Origin: Comamonadaceae bacterium
GTDB lineage: Bacteria; Pseudomonadota; Gammaproteobacteria; Burkholderiales; Burkholderiaceae
Assembly: GCA_947374535.1 (NCBI GenBank)
Contig: CANCCJ010000003.1
Span: 1 to 64,000, forward strand
Length of the DNA: 64,000 nucleotides
Direction of reading: 5' to 3'
The notes under the pieces were generated by a model, which was given only the letters and a program-made list of their open reading frames with translations, did no database searches and was not told the DNA's origin. The position numbers were made by a program, and so were the translations under genes. Of the stretch, positions 29,482 through 39,170 are shown piece by piece (positions within the stretch are counted from its first letter, which is position 1; every line of letters begins with the position of its first letter).

Positions 29482-30005
29482 GCGCGACGCCCCCGGCGGA
29501 TGAAGAGCCCCAAGGCGCGACCCGCAATGGCCACTGACATGATGGGCAGCCAAATGGTGTACCACCACTGTGGAATGCCAATGCCGGGCGAGGTTTCTTC
29601 AAAGCGAATGTCGTCCCACACCACGCGCGAGCTCAGCACCGCGATGAGTGCGAATAACACAAACACCATGATGGCGCCAAAGCGAGCGAGGGCACGTTGA
29701 CGTTCAGGCGAGCCGCTGTCGGCAAAGTATTCGATGCGAATTTGGCGATTTCGTGCGACGGACGCAGAGCCCGCGACCAGCGACAACACGATCATCAAAA
29801 ACACCGAAAACTCTTCGGTCCACGCAAACGATTGGTCGCTGAAGTAGCGCACCAACACGTTGGCAAATGTGATGAGAGCTAACAAACCCATCGCAATGAC
29901 GGTGAGCCAATCTTCAATCTTGAGGGGAATAACGGTGACTTCGTCTTGCGCCGCTGGATCGTGAATCTCAATGGGCAAGTGGGTCGGTTCGTGGAGATGG
30001 GGCAT
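29478..30005 (-). CDS. dctQ: TRAP transporter small permease
   Basis: 175 residues with four hydrophobic segments (about 28-50, 62-82, 108-128, 145-165). FVDQSFAWTEEFSVFLMI-type segment (here SDQSFAWTEEFSVF, about 55-68) is the DctQ signature. It is the first gene of the minus-strand Q-M-P operon. The N-terminal 25 residues are acidic and His-rich. Confidence 0.9.
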   Translation of the reverse strand: MPHLHEPTHLPIEIHDPAAQDEVTVIPLKIEDWLTVIAMGLLALITFANVLVRYFSDQSFAWTEEFSVFLMIVLSLVAGSASVARNRQIRIEYFADSGSPERQRALARFGAIMVFVLFALIAVLSSRVVWDDIRFEETSPGIGIPQWWYTIWLPIMSVAIAGRALGLFIRRGRRA

Positions 30006-30052
30006 AAAGTGACAGCGCTATACAAGAAGTAACGCGGGCACTTTAGCATGGT

Positions 30053-30083
30053 GAAAACATCGCGCATGTCGCAGGCGCGATGT
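30053..30083 (-). terminator. Terminator of the folD-prlC transcript
   Basis: Minus-strand reading: ACATCGCGC (30083-30075), 9-base loop, GCGCGATGT (30065-30057), then TTTTC. It lies 20 bases beyond the prlC stop and upstream of dctQ, separating the two minus-strand units. Confidence 0.8.
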
Positions 30084-30102
30084 GGAGAATGGCACCGCCT
30101 GT

Positions 30103-32166
30103 TTAGGCGGGCGTCATGCCTTGGTGGCGCAGCAACGCATCCAAGATGGGCTCGCGGCCACGGAAGGCTTTGAACGATTCCATGGCGGGGCGGCTGCCGC
30201 CCACTTCCAAAATCGTTTGGCGGTAGCGACGGCCTGTCTCAATGCTGGGTTCGCCATCGGCGCCTGCGGTTTCTTCAAACGCGGCATACGCATCTGCGCT
30301 CAACACTTCGGCCCACTTGTAACTGTAGTAACCCGCCGCGTAGCCACCTGCAAAGATGTGGCTGAAGGTGTGCAGCGTACGGGCCCAAGCGGGGCTTTGC
30401 AACACCGCCACTTCGGCGCGCACATCACGCAGCACTTGCATGAAGTCTTGGGCTTTGTCACCTTCTGTGTGCAAGCGCATGTCCACCAGTGAGAACTCAA
30501 TTTGGCGTAGCGTTTGCAAACCGCTTTGGAAGTTTTTGGCGGCCAGCATTTTGTCGAACAGCGCGCGTGGCAAAGGCTCACCCGTGTCAACGTGTGCGGT
30601 CATGTGGCGCAGCACGCTCCACTCCCAGCAGAAGTTTTCCATGAATTGGCTGGGTAGCTCGACCGCGTCCCACTCCACGCCGCTGATGCCTGAGACATCG
30701 CGCTCGTCCACTTGCGTGAGCATGTGGTGCAGGCCGTGACCGCATTCGTGAAAGAGGGTGATGACATCGTCGTGTGTGAGCAGCGGTGGTTTGCCGCCCA
30801 CGCCTTCGGCGAAGTTGCACACGAGGTGCGCCACAGGCGTTTGCAGCGTGTGTGTGTCGGGTCGCAACCAGCGGGCGCGCACATCGTCCATCCACGCGCC
30901 GCCGCGTTTGCCTGCACGTGCGCCTGGGTCGAGGTAAAACTGACCGACCAATTGGCTGCCGCGTTCGATGCGGTAGAACTCAACGGCGGGGTGCCACACG
31001 GGTGCGCAGTCGCGGCGAATGCTGACCTCAAACAAGGTCTCCACGATTTTGAACAAACCGGCCAACACTTTGGGCGCGGGGAAGTAGGGTTTGACTTCTT
31101 GCTCGCTGAAGGCGTAGCGGGCTTCTTTGAGTTTCTCGCCGATGTAGGGCCAGTCCCAGGCTTGTGGGTCTTGCAAGTTGAGGTGCTGGGTGGCGAAGGC
31201 GCGCATCTCGGCCACGTCTTTTTCTGCGTAGGGTCGAGCGCGATGCGCGAGGTCTCGCAAGAAGCTCATCACCTCGGCGGGCGACTGGGCCATCTTGGCC
31301 GCCAACGACACCTCGGCGTAGTTGGCGTAGCCCAAGAGCTGCGCCTCTTCTTGGCGTAGCGCCAAAATTTCTTTGACCCAAGGTGTGTTGTCTTGTTCGG
31401 TTTTGCCAGATTGCACCGCTTCAGATTGGTCCGATGCGCGTGTGGCATAAGCGCGGTAAAGCTTTTCGCGCAGGGCCGAGCTGTGGGCGAATTGCATGAC
31501 GGGCAAATAGCACGGCATTTTTAAATTCAGTTTGTGACCAGCGACGCCGTCTTTCTCTGCTGCTGCGCGGGTGGTTTGCAGCACATCGTCGGGCACACCG
31601 GCCAGCTCTTCGGCGGTGACGATGGCCGACCATTGGTCGGTGGCATCCAGCACGTTCTCGCTGAACTTCTGGCTCACCTCGGCTTGGCGCTCTTGGATGG
31701 CGGCAAAGCGTTCTTTGGCAGCGCCCACCAGTTCAGCGCCCGACAACACAAAGTTGCGCATAGCCAAGGTGTGGGCGTGTTTTTGTTCAGCGTTCAGGCT
31801 GGCCACTGGAATGGCTTTGTACTTGGCGTACAAGCGCTCATCGGCACCAAGGCGTGTGTAGAACTCGGTCACGCGAGGCAGTGCTTCGGTGTAAGCGGCG
31901 CGCAGCTCTGGCGTGTCTGCCACCGAATGCAAATGGTTCACAGCGCCCCAAGCGCGGCTGAGTTTTTCGGTGGCCACATCCAGCACCGCCGCAATCGCGC
32001 GCCAGTCGGCGGGGAAGTTGGCAGCGGTAACTTTCTCTAGCGCGGCATCGGCATCGGCCAGCAACGGGTCTAGCGCCGAGGCGATGTGTTCGGGATGGAT
32101 GACATCGAACAGCGGGTGGTCGCTGAAGTCGAGAAGCGGGTTGGGGTGTGCGGTGTTGGATGTCAT
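30103..32166 (-). CDS. prlC: Oligopeptidase A (M3 family zinc metallopeptidase)
   Basis: 687 residues, E. coli PrlC/OpdA length. Zinc motif HECGH at 473-477 (LFHECGHGLHHML) with the third ligand Glu about 25 residues on (GVEWDAVELPSQ). N-terminal NPLLDFSDHPLFDVIHPEHI matches oligopeptidase A. The cytosolic enzyme degrades short peptides including cleaved signal peptides. It lies 13 bases after folD on the same strand. Confidence 0.93.
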   Translation of the reverse strand: MTSNTAHPNPLLDFSDHPLFDVIHPEHIASALDPLLADADAALEKVTAANFPADWRAIAAVLDVATEKLSRAWGAVNHLHSVADTPELRAAYTEALPRVTEFYTRLGADERLYAKYKAIPVASLNAEQKHAHTLAMRNFVLSGAELVGAAKERFAAIQERQAEVSQKFSENVLDATDQWSAIVTAEELAGVPDDVLQTTRAAAEKDGVAGHKLNLKMPCYLPVMQFAHSSALREKLYRAYATRASDQSEAVQSGKTEQDNTPWVKEILALRQEEAQLLGYANYAEVSLAAKMAQSPAEVMSFLRDLAHRARPYAEKDVAEMRAFATQHLNLQDPQAWDWPYIGEKLKEARYAFSEQEVKPYFPAPKVLAGLFKIVETLFEVSIRRDCAPVWHPAVEFYRIERGSQLVGQFYLDPGARAGKRGGAWMDDVRARWLRPDTHTLQTPVAHLVCNFAEGVGGKPPLLTHDDVITLFHECGHGLHHMLTQVDERDVSGISGVEWDAVELPSQFMENFCWEWSVLRHMTAHVDTGEPLPRALFDKMLAAKNFQSGLQTLRQIEFSLVDMRLHTEGDKAQDFMQVLRDVRAEVAVLQSPAWARTLHTFSHIFAGGYAAGYYSYKWAEVLSADAYAAFEETAGADGEPSIETGRRYRQTILEVGGSRPAMESFKAFRGREPILDALLRHQGMTPA

Positions 32167-32179
32167 CGTGCAGTACTCG

Positions 32180-33046
32180 TTAAGCGTGTTGCTTCTCAGA
32201 TAAGGCCCGTTGGGCCGATTCCAAGGTGTTGACCAACAGCATGGTGATGGTCATGGGGCCCACGCCGCCAGGCACAGGGGTGATGTAGCTGGCGACTTCT
32301 TTCACGCCGTCAAAGTCCACGTCACCGCAAAGCTTACCTTCCTCGTTGCGGTTCATACCCACATCTAGCACCACGGCGCCGGGCTTGACCATGTCGGCGG
32401 TCAGTACATTGCGCTTGCCCACGGCTGCCACGATGACATCGGCTTGTAGCGTCATGGCTTTGAGGTCTGGTGTGCCGCTGTGGCAAATTGTCACGGTGGC
32501 GTTCTTTTGCAAAAGCATCAACGCCATGGGCTTGCCCACGATGTTGCTTCGGCCAATCACCACGGCGTGTTTGCCCTTCAGGTCGTACCCAATGCTCTCG
32601 AGCATCTTCATGCAGCCATAAGGTGTGCAAGGCCAAAAGCCAGGCATACCGGTCATCAAGGCGCCAGCGCTGGCAATGTGAAAGCCGTCCACATCTTTGG
32701 CGGGGCTGATGGCTTCGATTACTTTTTGCGCGTCGATGTGGGCAGGCAAGGGCAGTTGCACCAAGATGCCGTGAATTGACGAATCGTTGTTCAACGCTTC
32801 CACACGGGCCAGCAAGTCGGCTTCACTCAATGTAGCTTCGTATTTTTCGAGCACCGAGTGCAAGCCAGCGTCTTCACAAGCTTTGACCTTGTTGCGCACA
32901 TACACCTGACTGGCTGGGTTCTCGCCGACCAACACCACCGCCAAGCCAGGCGTCAGGCCTTGGGCTTTGAGTTTGACGGTGTCAGTCGCTACTTGGGCGC
33001 GCAGTTGTTTGGAGAGGGCGTTGCCGTCAATGAGTTGTGCAGTCAT
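32180..33046 (-). CDS. folD: Methylenetetrahydrofolate dehydrogenase / cyclohydrolase
   Basis: 288 residues. It interconverts 5,10-methylene- and 10-formyl-tetrahydrofolate with NADP. The catalytic YVRNKVKAC (Lys of YxxxK), QLPLPAHI, the DGFH segment (DVDGFHIAS), [12 protein letters not shown] at the NADP site and [15 protein letters not shown] near the C-terminus are all present. It is cotranscribed with prlC; the response regulator gene upstream ends at 33152 with a terminator in between. Confidence 0.97.
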   Translation of the reverse strand: MTAQLIDGNALSKQLRAQVATDTVKLKAQGLTPGLAVVLVGENPASQVYVRNKVKACEDAGLHSVLEKYEATLSEADLLARVEALNNDSSIHGILVQLPLPAHIDAQKVIEAISPAKDVDGFHIASAGALMTGMPGFWPCTPYGCMKMLESIGYDLKGKHAVVIGRSNIVGKPMALMLLQKNATVTICHSGTPDLKAMTLQADVIVAAVGKRNVLTADMVKPGAVVLDVGMNRNEEGKLCGDVDFDGVKEVASYITPVPGGVGPMTITMLLVNTLESAQRALSEKQHA

Positions 33047-33080
33047 GGTCTTGTGTATACAGGGGAGAAGTTGAATTGAA

Positions 33081-33103
33081 AACGCCCGTGCAATACGGGC
33101 GTT
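33081..33103 (-). terminator. Terminator of the two-component operon
   Basis: Minus-strand reading: AACGCCCGT-ATTGC-ACGGGCGTT (33103-33081) followed by TTCAATTC. A perfect 9-base stem lying between the response regulator and folD. Confidence 0.8.
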
Positions 33104-33151
33104 AAAGGGGGGCGTTTAAGTGCTTGCCAAATGCGTGAGCGCTTGGAGGTT

Positions 33152-33778
33152 TTAGACTTTGGCTGCGGTTTGTCCGAGTGCCGTTTTCAGCAAATCGGCC
33201 ACGGTGTTGGCGTTGAGCTTTTCCATGATGTTGGCGCGGTGTGCTTCCACAGTTTTGATGCTGATGCCCAGGTCGTCGGCAATTTGTTTGTTCAAGCGAC
33301 CGGCCACGATGCGCTCAAGCACTTGGGCTTCGCGGGTGGTCAGCTTGGCCATCAGTGCGTCGCGGCTGGCGGCTTGTTGGTAGTCAGCAAACGATTCGGT
33401 GGCTTGGGCCAGCATGCGTTCGACCAAAGTGACCAACGCGGCTTCATCGAAAGGCTTTTGGATGAAGTCCATCGCGCCTTTTTTCATGGTGTCCACCGCC
33501 ATGGGCACATCGCCGTGACCGGTGATGAACACGATGGGCAAAGGCGACTTGCGTTCCACCAGTTTGTCTTGCAATTCCAAGCCGGTCATGCCGCCCATGC
33601 GGATATCCACGATCAAGCAGGCGACTTCGCGTTGGTCGTAACGGCTGAGGAAGGTTTCGGCGGAGTCAAAGCAGCGAACACGGTAGTCCTTGCCCTCTAA
33701 CAACCATTGCAATGAATCGCGAACAGCCTCGTCGTCATCGACAACATAGACCGTACCTTTTTTGGGAATCAAGCTCAT
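33152..33778 (-). CDS. Response regulator, FixJ/NarL-type (possible DctR)
   Basis: 208 residues from the ATG at 33778. The receiver domain (1-125) has the acidic pocket VVDDDEAVRD, phospho-acceptor Asp58 in LIVDIRMGGMTG and the conserved Lys in MDFIQKPFDE. A LuxR-type helix-turn-helix (about 145-205) reads LTTREAQVLERIVAGRLNKQIA (positions about 144-165) and ISIKTVEAHRANIMEKL. It is 14 bases after the kinase. FixJ-type regulators paired with this kind of kinase include FixJ, TtrR, TodT and DctR; the neighbouring TRAP operon makes DctR an attractive but unproved reading. Confidence 0.88.
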   Translation of the reverse strand: MSLIPKKGTVYVVDDDEAVRDSLQWLLEGKDYRVRCFDSAETFLSRYDQREVACLIVDIRMGGMTGLELQDKLVERKSPLPIVFITGHGDVPMAVDTMKKGAMDFIQKPFDEAALVTLVERMLAQATESFADYQQAASRDALMAKLTTREAQVLERIVAGRLNKQIADDLGISIKTVEAHRANIMEKLNANTVADLLKTALGQTAAKV

Positions 33779-33792
33779 CAATAAACTCCAAC

Positions 33793-36300
33793 CTAACGGA
33801 CCGGTATCCAGAAGGAAAAGCGGCAGCCCGTTATTTCCTCCGCATTGTAGAGGTTCTCCGCTTTCATCCGGCCCTGGTGGGATTCGACGATGGAGCGGCA
33901 CAAATTCAAGCCAATGCCCATCCCTTCCGACTTGGTGGAGAAGAAGGCTTCAAACAAACGCTCCATCACCTCAGGCGGCAAACCGCGGCCTGTGTCGGTG
34001 ACAGAAAACTCAATGACGGGGTGCCCTTCCTCGCTGCGAGGAAGCACTTTGAGCTCCACGTCCCGCTGGGTCAAGGGGCGTTGGGCCAAGTCAATGGACT
34101 CAGCGGCATTGCGCATCAGATTGACCAACACCTGTTCAATCAAGATGGGGTCCACATTGAGGGTGGGCAAGCGCGCTGCGAGCACTTGGTTCAAGCGCAC
34201 ATGGCGACGGCGCATTTCGATCCCAGCCAGCTCCACTGCTTCGCTCACCATGGTGGCCACATCGGATGGGGTGCGGTTGGGCTCGCTGCGTTTCACAAAG
34301 CTGCGAATGCGCTGAATGATTTGTCCTGCGCGTTGCGCTTGGTGCGCAGTCTTCTCTAAGGCTTTGAGCAGGTCTTCCTCATTCAAGTTGTTCGCCTTGA
34401 TACGCGACACCATGCCGCTGCAATAGTTGTTGATGGCGGTCAGCGGTTGGTTCAGTTCATGCGCCACGCTAGAGGCCATTTCACCCATGGTGATGAGGCG
34501 GCTGGCCGACTGTGCGCGTTCGGCTTGCACTTGCGCTTGTTCTTCAGCTTGGCGACGCGGTGTGATGTCCGTGGCAATCACCATTTGCGCCAAGCGACCA
34601 TCCACCCAATTGAGGTAGCGCGAGCGCACCTCGAGCCACTTGTTGAGCTCGGGCACATAAATCTCGGCGTTCTCTGCTTGTGTCTCGGTGATGCCTTGGG
34701 TGGGCAATCCCATCAACGCATCGTCTTGGTCTTGCGCGTCATCATCGGACGCCTCAGATTTGGGCAGCGTGCGCGGCTGGCCCGCTTGGGTGACCAAACT
34801 CAAATGGCCTTGTGTGGTGGTGGCAAACCACTGGCGATACAGCTTGTTCGCAAATAACAATTCTTTGCTGCCCAATGGCGCCACAGACACGGAGGCATCC
34901 AACCCTTCCAGCACGGTGGTGAAGCGGTCGTGTGCGGCTGAGAGTTGCTCGCGTACGCGGTTGGGCTCGGTGATGTCGGTCATCGAGGTCATCCAACCGG
35001 TTTGCTGGCCGCGGGCATCAACCAAGGGCGATACATACAAGCGTGCGTCAAACAATTCGCCGCTTTTGCGTTTCACCCGCACTTGAAAACCGGTGGTGGT
35101 GGTGTCGCCTTGTAGTTCTTGGGCGAGCTTTTGTTCTAGGGTGGCTCGGTCTTCTTCGGGCCAATACGGGAAGGGCGGGTCACGGCCCACCAGTTCTTCT
35201 TCGGTCCAGCCCGTCATTTGACAAAAGGCGGCATTCACATAGGTGATGCGACCTTTGAGGTCCATCGCACGCATGCCGGTAAGGATGGAGTTTTCCATGG
35301 CGCGACGAAAGTTAGTCTCAGCCACCAAGGCTTGCTGCGCTTGCACGCGACGACGCGTGTGGCGCCATGTGCCAATCAGCATCCACGCGGTCATGGCGCT
35401 GAGCACGGCCACCAACCAAAACACGCCATTGCCAATCAAACCTTGCGAGGTGCGATAGGCCTGCGCATGCAGTGACAAGGCATAGCCCACGGGGGTGATG
35501 GGCACTTCATATTCATTGGTTTGAAACAACCAAGGTAAGACCTCGGTGACTTTGGGTCGTGCTTTATTGGCTTGACCTGCGAGCACTTGGTTGTTCACGT
35601 CACGCAACGACATGGCGTAGCGGCTGGCAATGTCGCTGGGCACGGCAAATCGCAGCATGCCGTCCATCGTGTATTCGGCCAACAGCACGCCTTCGAATTT
35701 GCCGTGGTTGATGATGGGGACGTGCAATTGCAGCTCGGTGAAAGGCGTGGCGTTGAGACGCTTCTCTGTGATGGGCTGCGCGTACACGGGTTGAAGCAAA
35801 TCACGTGTCAACAAAAACGTGCTTTGTGTTTCGCTCTGCATGAGGGCTTCACCCACGCGATGGGTCATGGCCGAGTTGGTGCTGGCACTTGAATAAGTGG
35901 CGCGCACGCGCTGGCGGCCATCCACCCATGTCAAGCTCGCCATTTCAGGGCTTTGACTCAACAGACTTTGGGCTTCGCCAGAGAACGCTTTGTTATCGGT
36001 TTCCCTGTTGGCAATCTCGCGCGCCATGCGCATGATTTGTTCTTGCTTTTCGAGCAGGCGTAGGCGAAGGCGTTGTTGTGCGTACTCCACATCGCGTCTC
36101 ACCACTTCTTGTTCCCGGTCGATTTCTTCGTAGCGTAAGTACCAAAACGCTGTGGTAATGGCCGCCATGAACAACACCACCGCCGCAAGTGGTGCCATGA
36201 AGGCGAAGCGGTCTTGACGGTTGGGGGTTTGCTCGCGCCACCATTGGCGCCAGAGTACGGAAAGGGGTTTGAAGAGAGAAGTGAACGATGTTTTTAGCAT
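33793..36300 (-). CDS. PAS-domain sensor histidine kinase (possible DctS)
   Basis: 835 residues from the ATG at 36300, which has AGAGG seven bases upstream; an open frame continues 19 codons before it. TM1 about 33-54, a large periplasmic domain (55-290), TM2 about 291-311, PAS about 330-450, a second degenerate PAS (455-585), HisKA with His614 in SSVAHELNQPL, and a HATPase with DTGRGLPPEV and GMGIGLNLCRSI. The H-box is of the FixL/DctB group. The two-helix periplasmic architecture suits sensing of an external ligand such as a dicarboxylate. It is divergent from aceE. Confidence 0.88.
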   Translation of the reverse strand: MLKTSFTSLFKPLSVLWRQWWREQTPNRQDRFAFMAPLAAVVLFMAAITTAFWYLRYEEIDREQEVVRRDVEYAQQRLRLRLLEKQEQIMRMAREIANRETDNKAFSGEAQSLLSQSPEMASLTWVDGRQRVRATYSSASTNSAMTHRVGEALMQSETQSTFLLTRDLLQPVYAQPITEKRLNATPFTELQLHVPIINHGKFEGVLLAEYTMDGMLRFAVPSDIASRYAMSLRDVNNQVLAGQANKARPKVTEVLPWLFQTNEYEVPITPVGYALSLHAQAYRTSQGLIGNGVFWLVAVLSAMTAWMLIGTWRHTRRRVQAQQALVAETNFRRAMENSILTGMRAMDLKGRITYVNAAFCQMTGWTEEELVGRDPPFPYWPEEDRATLEQKLAQELQGDTTTTGFQVRVKRKSGELFDARLYVSPLVDARGQQTGWMTSMTDITEPNRVREQLSAAHDRFTTVLEGLDASVSVAPLGSKELLFANKLYRQWFATTTQGHLSLVTQAGQPRTLPKSEASDDDAQDQDDALMGLPTQGITETQAENAEIYVPELNKWLEVRSRYLNWVDGRLAQMVIATDITPRRQAEEQAQVQAERAQSASRLITMGEMASSVAHELNQPLTAINNYCSGMVSRIKANNLNEEDLLKALEKTAHQAQRAGQIIQRIRSFVKRSEPNRTPSDVATMVSEAVELAGIEMRRRHVRLNQVLAARLPTLNVDPILIEQVLVNLMRNAAESIDLAQRPLTQRDVELKVLPRSEEGHPVIEFSVTDTGRGLPPEVMERLFEAFFSTKSEGMGIGLNLCRSIVESHQGRMKAENLYNAEEITGCRFSFWIPVR

Positions 36301-36452
36301 TGCCTCTGAGTTTATGCGTCCCTTCAAACGAACTTCTGGTGGCCACCTAAATTTCATAATAAGAAATCAATAGTCGCTATTTGAAATTTCAAGAAATTGT
36401 GAGAAACTATTTACATTCGAGTGATAACAAGTGCAACACAGAGGAGACAAGC
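36301..36452. promoter_or_regulatory. Divergent control region between the sensor kinase and aceE
   Basis: 152 bases, AT-rich compared with the flanking genes. It holds the inverted repeat AATTTC-AA-GAAATT (36385-36398), which could be an operator, and the GAGGAGA ribosome binding site of aceE (36440-36447 region). No convincing -35/-10 pair stands out on the plus strand. Functional assignment is tentative. Confidence 0.4.
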
Positions 36453-39152
36453 ATGTCAGCACAACCGAACGATCTACGTAACGACGTGGACACCCAAGAA
36501 ACGCGTGAATGGATGGACGCTTTGTCCGCCGTCATCAATGCAGAGGGCCCCGAGCGCGCGCACTTTTTGTTAGAGCAATTGCTCGAACACGCACGCGAGA
36601 GCAGCATCGATATGCCGTTCTCCGCCACCACTGGCTACGTGAACACGATCGAACCCGACAAAGAAGCCCACTGTCCCGGCAACATCGAAATTGAAGAGCG
36701 TCTGCGCGCGTACATGCGCTGGAACGCGATGGCGATGGTGGTCAAAGCCAACCGTCACCACCCCGAAGACGGTGGCGATCTCGGCGGCCACATTGGTTCA
36801 TTCGCCTCATTGGCCCACATGTTTGGTGCCGGCTTTAACCACTTTTGGCACGCTGAAAACGAAAACCACGGCGGCGATTGCCTCTACATCCAAGGCCACG
36901 TGTCGCCCGGTGTCTATGCCCGTGCTTACCTGGAAGGCCGCTTGACGGAAGAGCAATTGCTCAACTTCCGTCAAGAAGTCGATGGCAAAGGTTTGTCCAG
37001 CTACCCACACCCCAAACTCATGCCTGAGTTCTGGCAGTTCCCAACCGTGTCGATGGGCTTGGGCCCATTGATGGCCATCTACCAAGCGCGCTTCTTGAAG
37101 TACTTGCACGCACGCGGCATTGCTAACACCGAAAACCGCAAGGTCTGGGTGTTCTGTGGTGACGGTGAGATGGACGAAGTTGAATCCTTGGGCGCCATCG
37201 GTTTGGCTGCGCGTGAAAAACTCGACAACTTGATCTTCGTGGTCAACTGCAACTTGCAACGCTTGGACGGCCCTGTGCGCGGTAACGGCAAGATCGTGCA
37301 AGAACTCGAAGGCGAATTCCGTGGCGCAGGCTGGAACGTCATCAAGCTCTTGTGGGGCAACGATTGGGACAAGCTTTTGGCCCGTGACAAAGACGGCGCC
37401 TTGCGCAAGATCATGATGGACACCTTGGACGGCGACTACCAAGCCTTCAAAGCCAACGACGGCGCATACGTGCGCAAGCATTTCTTTGGTCGTGATCCAC
37501 GCACCCTCGAGATGGTGTCGCACATGAGCGACGACGAAATTTGGAACCTGAAGCGTGGCGGACACGACCCACAAAAGGTCTACGCGGCTTACGACGCTGC
37601 AGTCAAACACAAGGACCAACCCACTGTGTTGCTGATCAAGACCGTCAAAGGTTTTGGCATGGGCAAAGCCGGTGAAGGCAAGAACAACGTCCACCAAACC
37701 AAGAAGTTGACCGACGACGACATCCGTTACATGCGCGATCGTTTCAACATTCCAGTGCCAGACAGCGAGTTGGCCAACGTGCCGTTCTACAAGCCTGCCG
37801 ACGACACGCCTGAAATGCAATACCTGCACGAGCGCCGCAAGGCCTTGGGCGGCTACTTGCCACACCGCCGCACGAAAGCTGAAGAAAGCTTCACCGTGCC
37901 TTCGTTGGACATCTTCAAATCGGTGATGGAGCCCACTGCCGAAGGCCGTGAAATCTCGACCACCCAAGCCTATGTGCGCTTCCTCACGCAGCTCTTGCGT
38001 GACCAAGCCTTGGGCCCACGCGTGGTGCCTATCTTGGTGGACGAAGCCCGTACCTTTGGTATGGAGGGTTTGTTCCGTCAAATCGGTATTTACAACCCCG
38101 CTGGTCAGCAATACACACCGGTCGATAAAGACCAAGTGATGTATTACAAAGAAGACAAAGCCGGTCAAATCTTGCAAGAAGGTATCAACGAAGCTGGCGG
38201 TATGTCGAGCTGGATTGCGGCGGCTACCAGCTACTCGACCAGCAACCGCATCATGGTGCCGTTCTACGTGTACTACTCGATGTTTGGTTTCCAGCGTATT
38301 GGTGACTTGGCATGGGCCGCTGGTGACATGCAAGCACGCGGATTCTTGTTGGGCGGCACCTCAGGCCTTACCACCTTGAACGGTGAAGGCTTGCAGCACG
38401 AAGATGGTCACAGCCACATCATGGCCAACACCATCCCGAACTGCGTGTCCTATGACCCCACCTTCGCACACGAAGTCGGCGTCATCCTGCACCACGGTTT
38501 GAAGCGCATGGTCGAGAAGCAAGACAACGTCTTCTACTACATCACTTTGTTGAACGAAAACTACGCGATGCCTGGCCTCAAAGCCGGTACCGAAGCGCAA
38601 ATCATCAAAGGCATGTACTTGCTGCAACAAGGTGAGGGCGACAAGAAGTCACCTCGCGTGAACTTGTTGGGTTCAGGCACCATCCTGCGCGAATCTGTCG
38701 CTGCACGCGACTTGCTCGCTGCCGATTGGGGCATTGCTGCCAACGTGTGGAGCTGCCCAAGCTTCAACGAGCTCACACGCGACGGCCAAGACGCTGAGCG
38801 TTACAACTTGTTGCACCCCACCGACGCACAGAAAGTGCCGTTTGTCACGGCGCAGTTGGACCCCTACACCGGCCCCGTGGTTGCATCTACCGACTACATG
38901 AAAGCCTATGCCGAACAGATTCGTCCGTTCATCCCCAAAGGTCGCACCTACAAAGTGTTAGGCACCGACGGTTTCGGTCGCTCAGACTTCCGCAGCAAGC
39001 TGCGTGAGCACTTTGAAGTCAACCGCCACTACATCGTGTTGGCCGCCCTCAAAGCCCTCAGCGAAGAAGGCACCGTGCCCGTTGCCAAAGTGGCTGAAGC
39101 CATCAAAAAGTACGGCATCAAAGTCGACAAGATCAACCCGCTGTACGCCTAA
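36453..39152 (+). CDS. aceE: Pyruvate dehydrogenase E1 component (homodimeric type)
   Basis: 899 residues from the ATG at 36453 behind GAGGAGA; the frame is open upstream but without homology. The thiamine diphosphate motif GDGEMDEVE...NCNLQRLDGPV lies about 232-270, and the DLGGHIGSFASLAHM-type segment (about 109-123) precedes. It decarboxylates pyruvate and acetylates the lipoyl groups of AceF. First gene of aceE-aceF-lpdA; the gaps are 18 and 9 bases. Confidence 0.98.
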   Translation: MSAQPNDLRNDVDTQETREWMDALSAVINAEGPERAHFLLEQLLEHARESSIDMPFSATTGYVNTIEPDKEAHCPGNIEIEERLRAYMRWNAMAMVVKANRHHPEDGGDLGGHIGSFASLAHMFGAGFNHFWHAENENHGGDCLYIQGHVSPGVYARAYLEGRLTEEQLLNFRQEVDGKGLSSYPHPKLMPEFWQFPTVSMGLGPLMAIYQARFLKYLHARGIANTENRKVWVFCGDGEMDEVESLGAIGLAAREKLDNLIFVVNCNLQRLDGPVRGNGKIVQELEGEFRGAGWNVIKLLWGNDWDKLLARDKDGALRKIMMDTLDGDYQAFKANDGAYVRKHFFGRDPRTLEMVSHMSDDEIWNLKRGGHDPQKVYAAYDAAVKHKDQPTVLLIKTVKGFGMGKAGEGKNNVHQTKKLTDDDIRYMRDRFNIPVPDSELANVPFYKPADDTPEMQYLHERRKALGGYLPHRRTKAEESFTVPSLDIFKSVMEPTAEGREISTTQAYVRFLTQLLRDQALGPRVVPILVDEARTFGMEGLFRQIGIYNPAGQQYTPVDKDQVMYYKEDKAGQILQEGINEAGGMSSWIAAATSYSTSNRIMVPFYVYYSMFGFQRIGDLAWAAGDMQARGFLLGGTSGLTTLNGEGLQHEDGHSHIMANTIPNCVSYDPTFAHEVGVILHHGLKRMVEKQDNVFYYITLLNENYAMPGLKAGTEAQIIKGMYLLQQGEGDKKSPRVNLLGSGTILRESVAARDLLAADWGIAANVWSCPSFNELTRDGQDAERYNLLHPTDAQKVPFVTAQLDPYTGPVVASTDYMKAYAEQIRPFIPKGRTYKVLGTDGFGRSDFRSKLREHFEVNRHYIVLAALKALSEEGTVPVAKVAEAIKKYGIKVDKINPLYA

Positions 39153-39170
39153 TAATTCGGGAGACACAAC

